6,533 nucleotides of DNA from assembly GCA_003645495.1 (NCBI GenBank), contig QNFK01000112.1, positions 1 through 6,533 of the forward strand, written 5' to 3'. Under the pieces are notes generated by a model. That model was not told where the DNA came from and ran no database searches. It saw only the letters and a list, made by a program, of their open reading frames with translations. The DNA comes from Gammaproteobacteria bacterium (GTDB taxonomy: Bacteria > Pseudomonadota > Gammaproteobacteria > Steroidobacterales > Woeseiaceae). The translations under genes and the position numbers were made by a program. How positions within the stretch are numbered: position 1 is the stretch's first letter; each line of letters starts with the position of its first letter. Positions 6,004 to 6,533 of the stretch are shown in pieces.

Positions 6004-6330
6004 ATGCGAAAACTACTAGCGACTACGATCTTTCTGTGCATAACGCTGCTGGCCAGCGGATGTGTTTACCAGGCCGCCCTGTCACAGGGAAACCTGCTCA
6101 AACAGGAAGATATTGATCAGGTAGAGGTTGGCATGACACGCAACCAGGTTCGGTTTCTGCTTGGGACGCCGATGATTGATGACCCTTTCCACGACGACCG
6201 CTGGGATTACGTCTATTACCTGCGCATCGGCAAAGACACAGCCACCTTCAAGCGCTGGATATCAATATTTTTCGACGATCAGACAGTCACCGAGATCTTT
6301 AGTGAACAGGAACTCTCCCCTGATCTTTAG
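6004..6330 (+). CDS. bamE: Outer membrane protein assembly factor BamE (SmpA/OmlA lipoprotein)
   Basis: Small lipoprotein of the BAM complex, which folds beta-barrel proteins into the outer membrane; it sits on the periplasmic face and supports BamA-BamD contact. The protein has 108 residues, the usual size. Seen: a signal peptide with positive start MRK, a hydrophobic segment (4-17), and lipobox LASGC with the lipidated Cys20; then QGNLL (28-32), the BamE core VGMTRNQVRFLLGTPMIDDPF and DRWDYVYYL. The mature part begins CVYQ, with no Asp at +2, consistent with sorting to the outer membrane. The ATG at 6004-6006 fits the signal peptide, but no clear Shine-Dalgarno sequence precedes it. It is divergent from fur, as omlA is in Pseudomonas and Xanthomonas, and its stop codon overlaps the stop of rnfH. 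Confidence 0.97.
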   Translation: MRKLLATTIFLCITLLASGCVYQAALSQGNLLKQEDIDQVEVGMTRNQVRFLLGTPMIDDPFHDDRWDYVYYLRIGKDTATFKRWISIFFDDQTVTEIFSEQELSPDL

Positions 6331-6533
6331 TCTTTTTTGCCGGTTGCACCGACCTTATTGACAGGCTGCCGGCCCTGGCCGCTGCTCTGGCGGTCGCGGC
6401 CCATAAAACCGCCATGTTCAGCCAGCTGCCTTCTCGCAGCCCGCGGGTCGATCAGCAATGACCGGTAGATTTCGATCCGGTCGCCTTCGCGCAACGACTG
6501 ATCTTCCTGCACCGCCCTACCCCAGATTCCAAC
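6327..6533 (-). CDS. rnfH: RnfH family ubiquitin-like protein, C-terminal part; 5' end lies beyond the right edge
   Basis: The minus-strand frame is open to the right edge. It reads VGIWGRAVQEDQSLREGD and then RIEIYRSLLIDPRAARRQLAE, which aligns with the C-terminal half of E. coli RnfH ([39 protein letters not shown]). The family has a beta-grasp (ubiquitin-like) fold and an uncertain role; it usually sits beside the toxin-like ratA gene and smpB. The GTG at 6510-6512 is an internal Val codon rather than the start, because the homology continues upstream of it. The visible 68 residues include a polar, Gly/Gln/Arg-rich tail of about 25 residues after the conserved end. The gene is convergent with bamE, the same orientation as in E. 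coli. Confidence 0.88.
   Translation of the reverse strand, partial: VGIWGRAVQEDQSLREGDRIEIYRSLLIDPRAARRQLAEHGGFMGRDRQSSGQGRQPVNKVGATGKKD

Noticed and set aside
6308..6341. Intrinsic terminator after bamE (CAGG/CCTG stem followed by a T-run)
   Set aside because: The stem is only 4 bp with an 8-nt loop, and the T-run is separated from it by about 10 nt within rnfH coding sequence.
1..6533. A hidden mobile element, CRISPR array, toxin-antitoxin pair or other accessory system
   Set aside because: All coding space is taken by conserved housekeeping genes, intergenic gaps are under 170 nt, and no tandem or terminal repeats were found. A ratA-like toxin family gene may follow rnfH, but it would lie outside the window.

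Overview
The window is a chromosomal housekeeping segment from a gammaproteobacterium, read from protein content and gene order. It holds seven complete or near-complete conserved genes plus two cut by the window edges: dnaK (partial), grpE and hrcA on the minus strand; nadK and recN on the plus strand; fur on minus; bamE on plus; and rnfH (partial) on minus. The block dnaK-grpE-recN-fur-bamE(omlA)-rnfH resembles the Pseudomonas layout. The nadK-recN pairing is as in Escherichia coli, and hrcA next to grpE is as in Xanthomonas. Fur matches the Pseudomonas aeruginosa type residue by residue at its metal sites and lacks the second cysteine of the E. coli CxxC. This points to a gammaproteobacterium outside the Enterobacterales, but I cannot name the genus.

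Left part (1-2656, minus strand) is a heat-shock module. HrcA is a repressor of chaperone genes, GrpE is the nucleotide exchange factor, and DnaK is the Hsp70 chaperone; dnaJ may follow past the left edge. Each gene has its own apparent promoter. hrcA has a sigma70-like promoter followed at once by a perfect 19-bp palindrome. grpE and dnaK each have a sigma32-like promoter with the same 13-nt spacer. No CIRCE operator is visible.

Centre (2657-5398, plus strand) is a divergent intergenic region and then a tight nadK-recN operon. NadK makes NADP, and RecN is an SMC-like ATPase for double-strand break repair. The two genes are 3 nt apart, and no LexA box was found upstream.

Right part (5399-6533): recN and fur converge with an 8-nt gap, fur and bamE diverge from a 165-nt intergenic region, and bamE and rnfH converge with overlapping stop codons. 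There is no tRNA, rRNA, CRISPR, insertion sequence or other sign of mobile DNA.

I found no new multi-gene system. The points most worth a second look are the palindrome at the hrcA promoter, the repeated sigma32-type promoter architecture with an inverted repeat framing the dnaK -35 element, and a short stretch in DnaK next to catalytic Thr199 that departs sharply from the usual family sequence.
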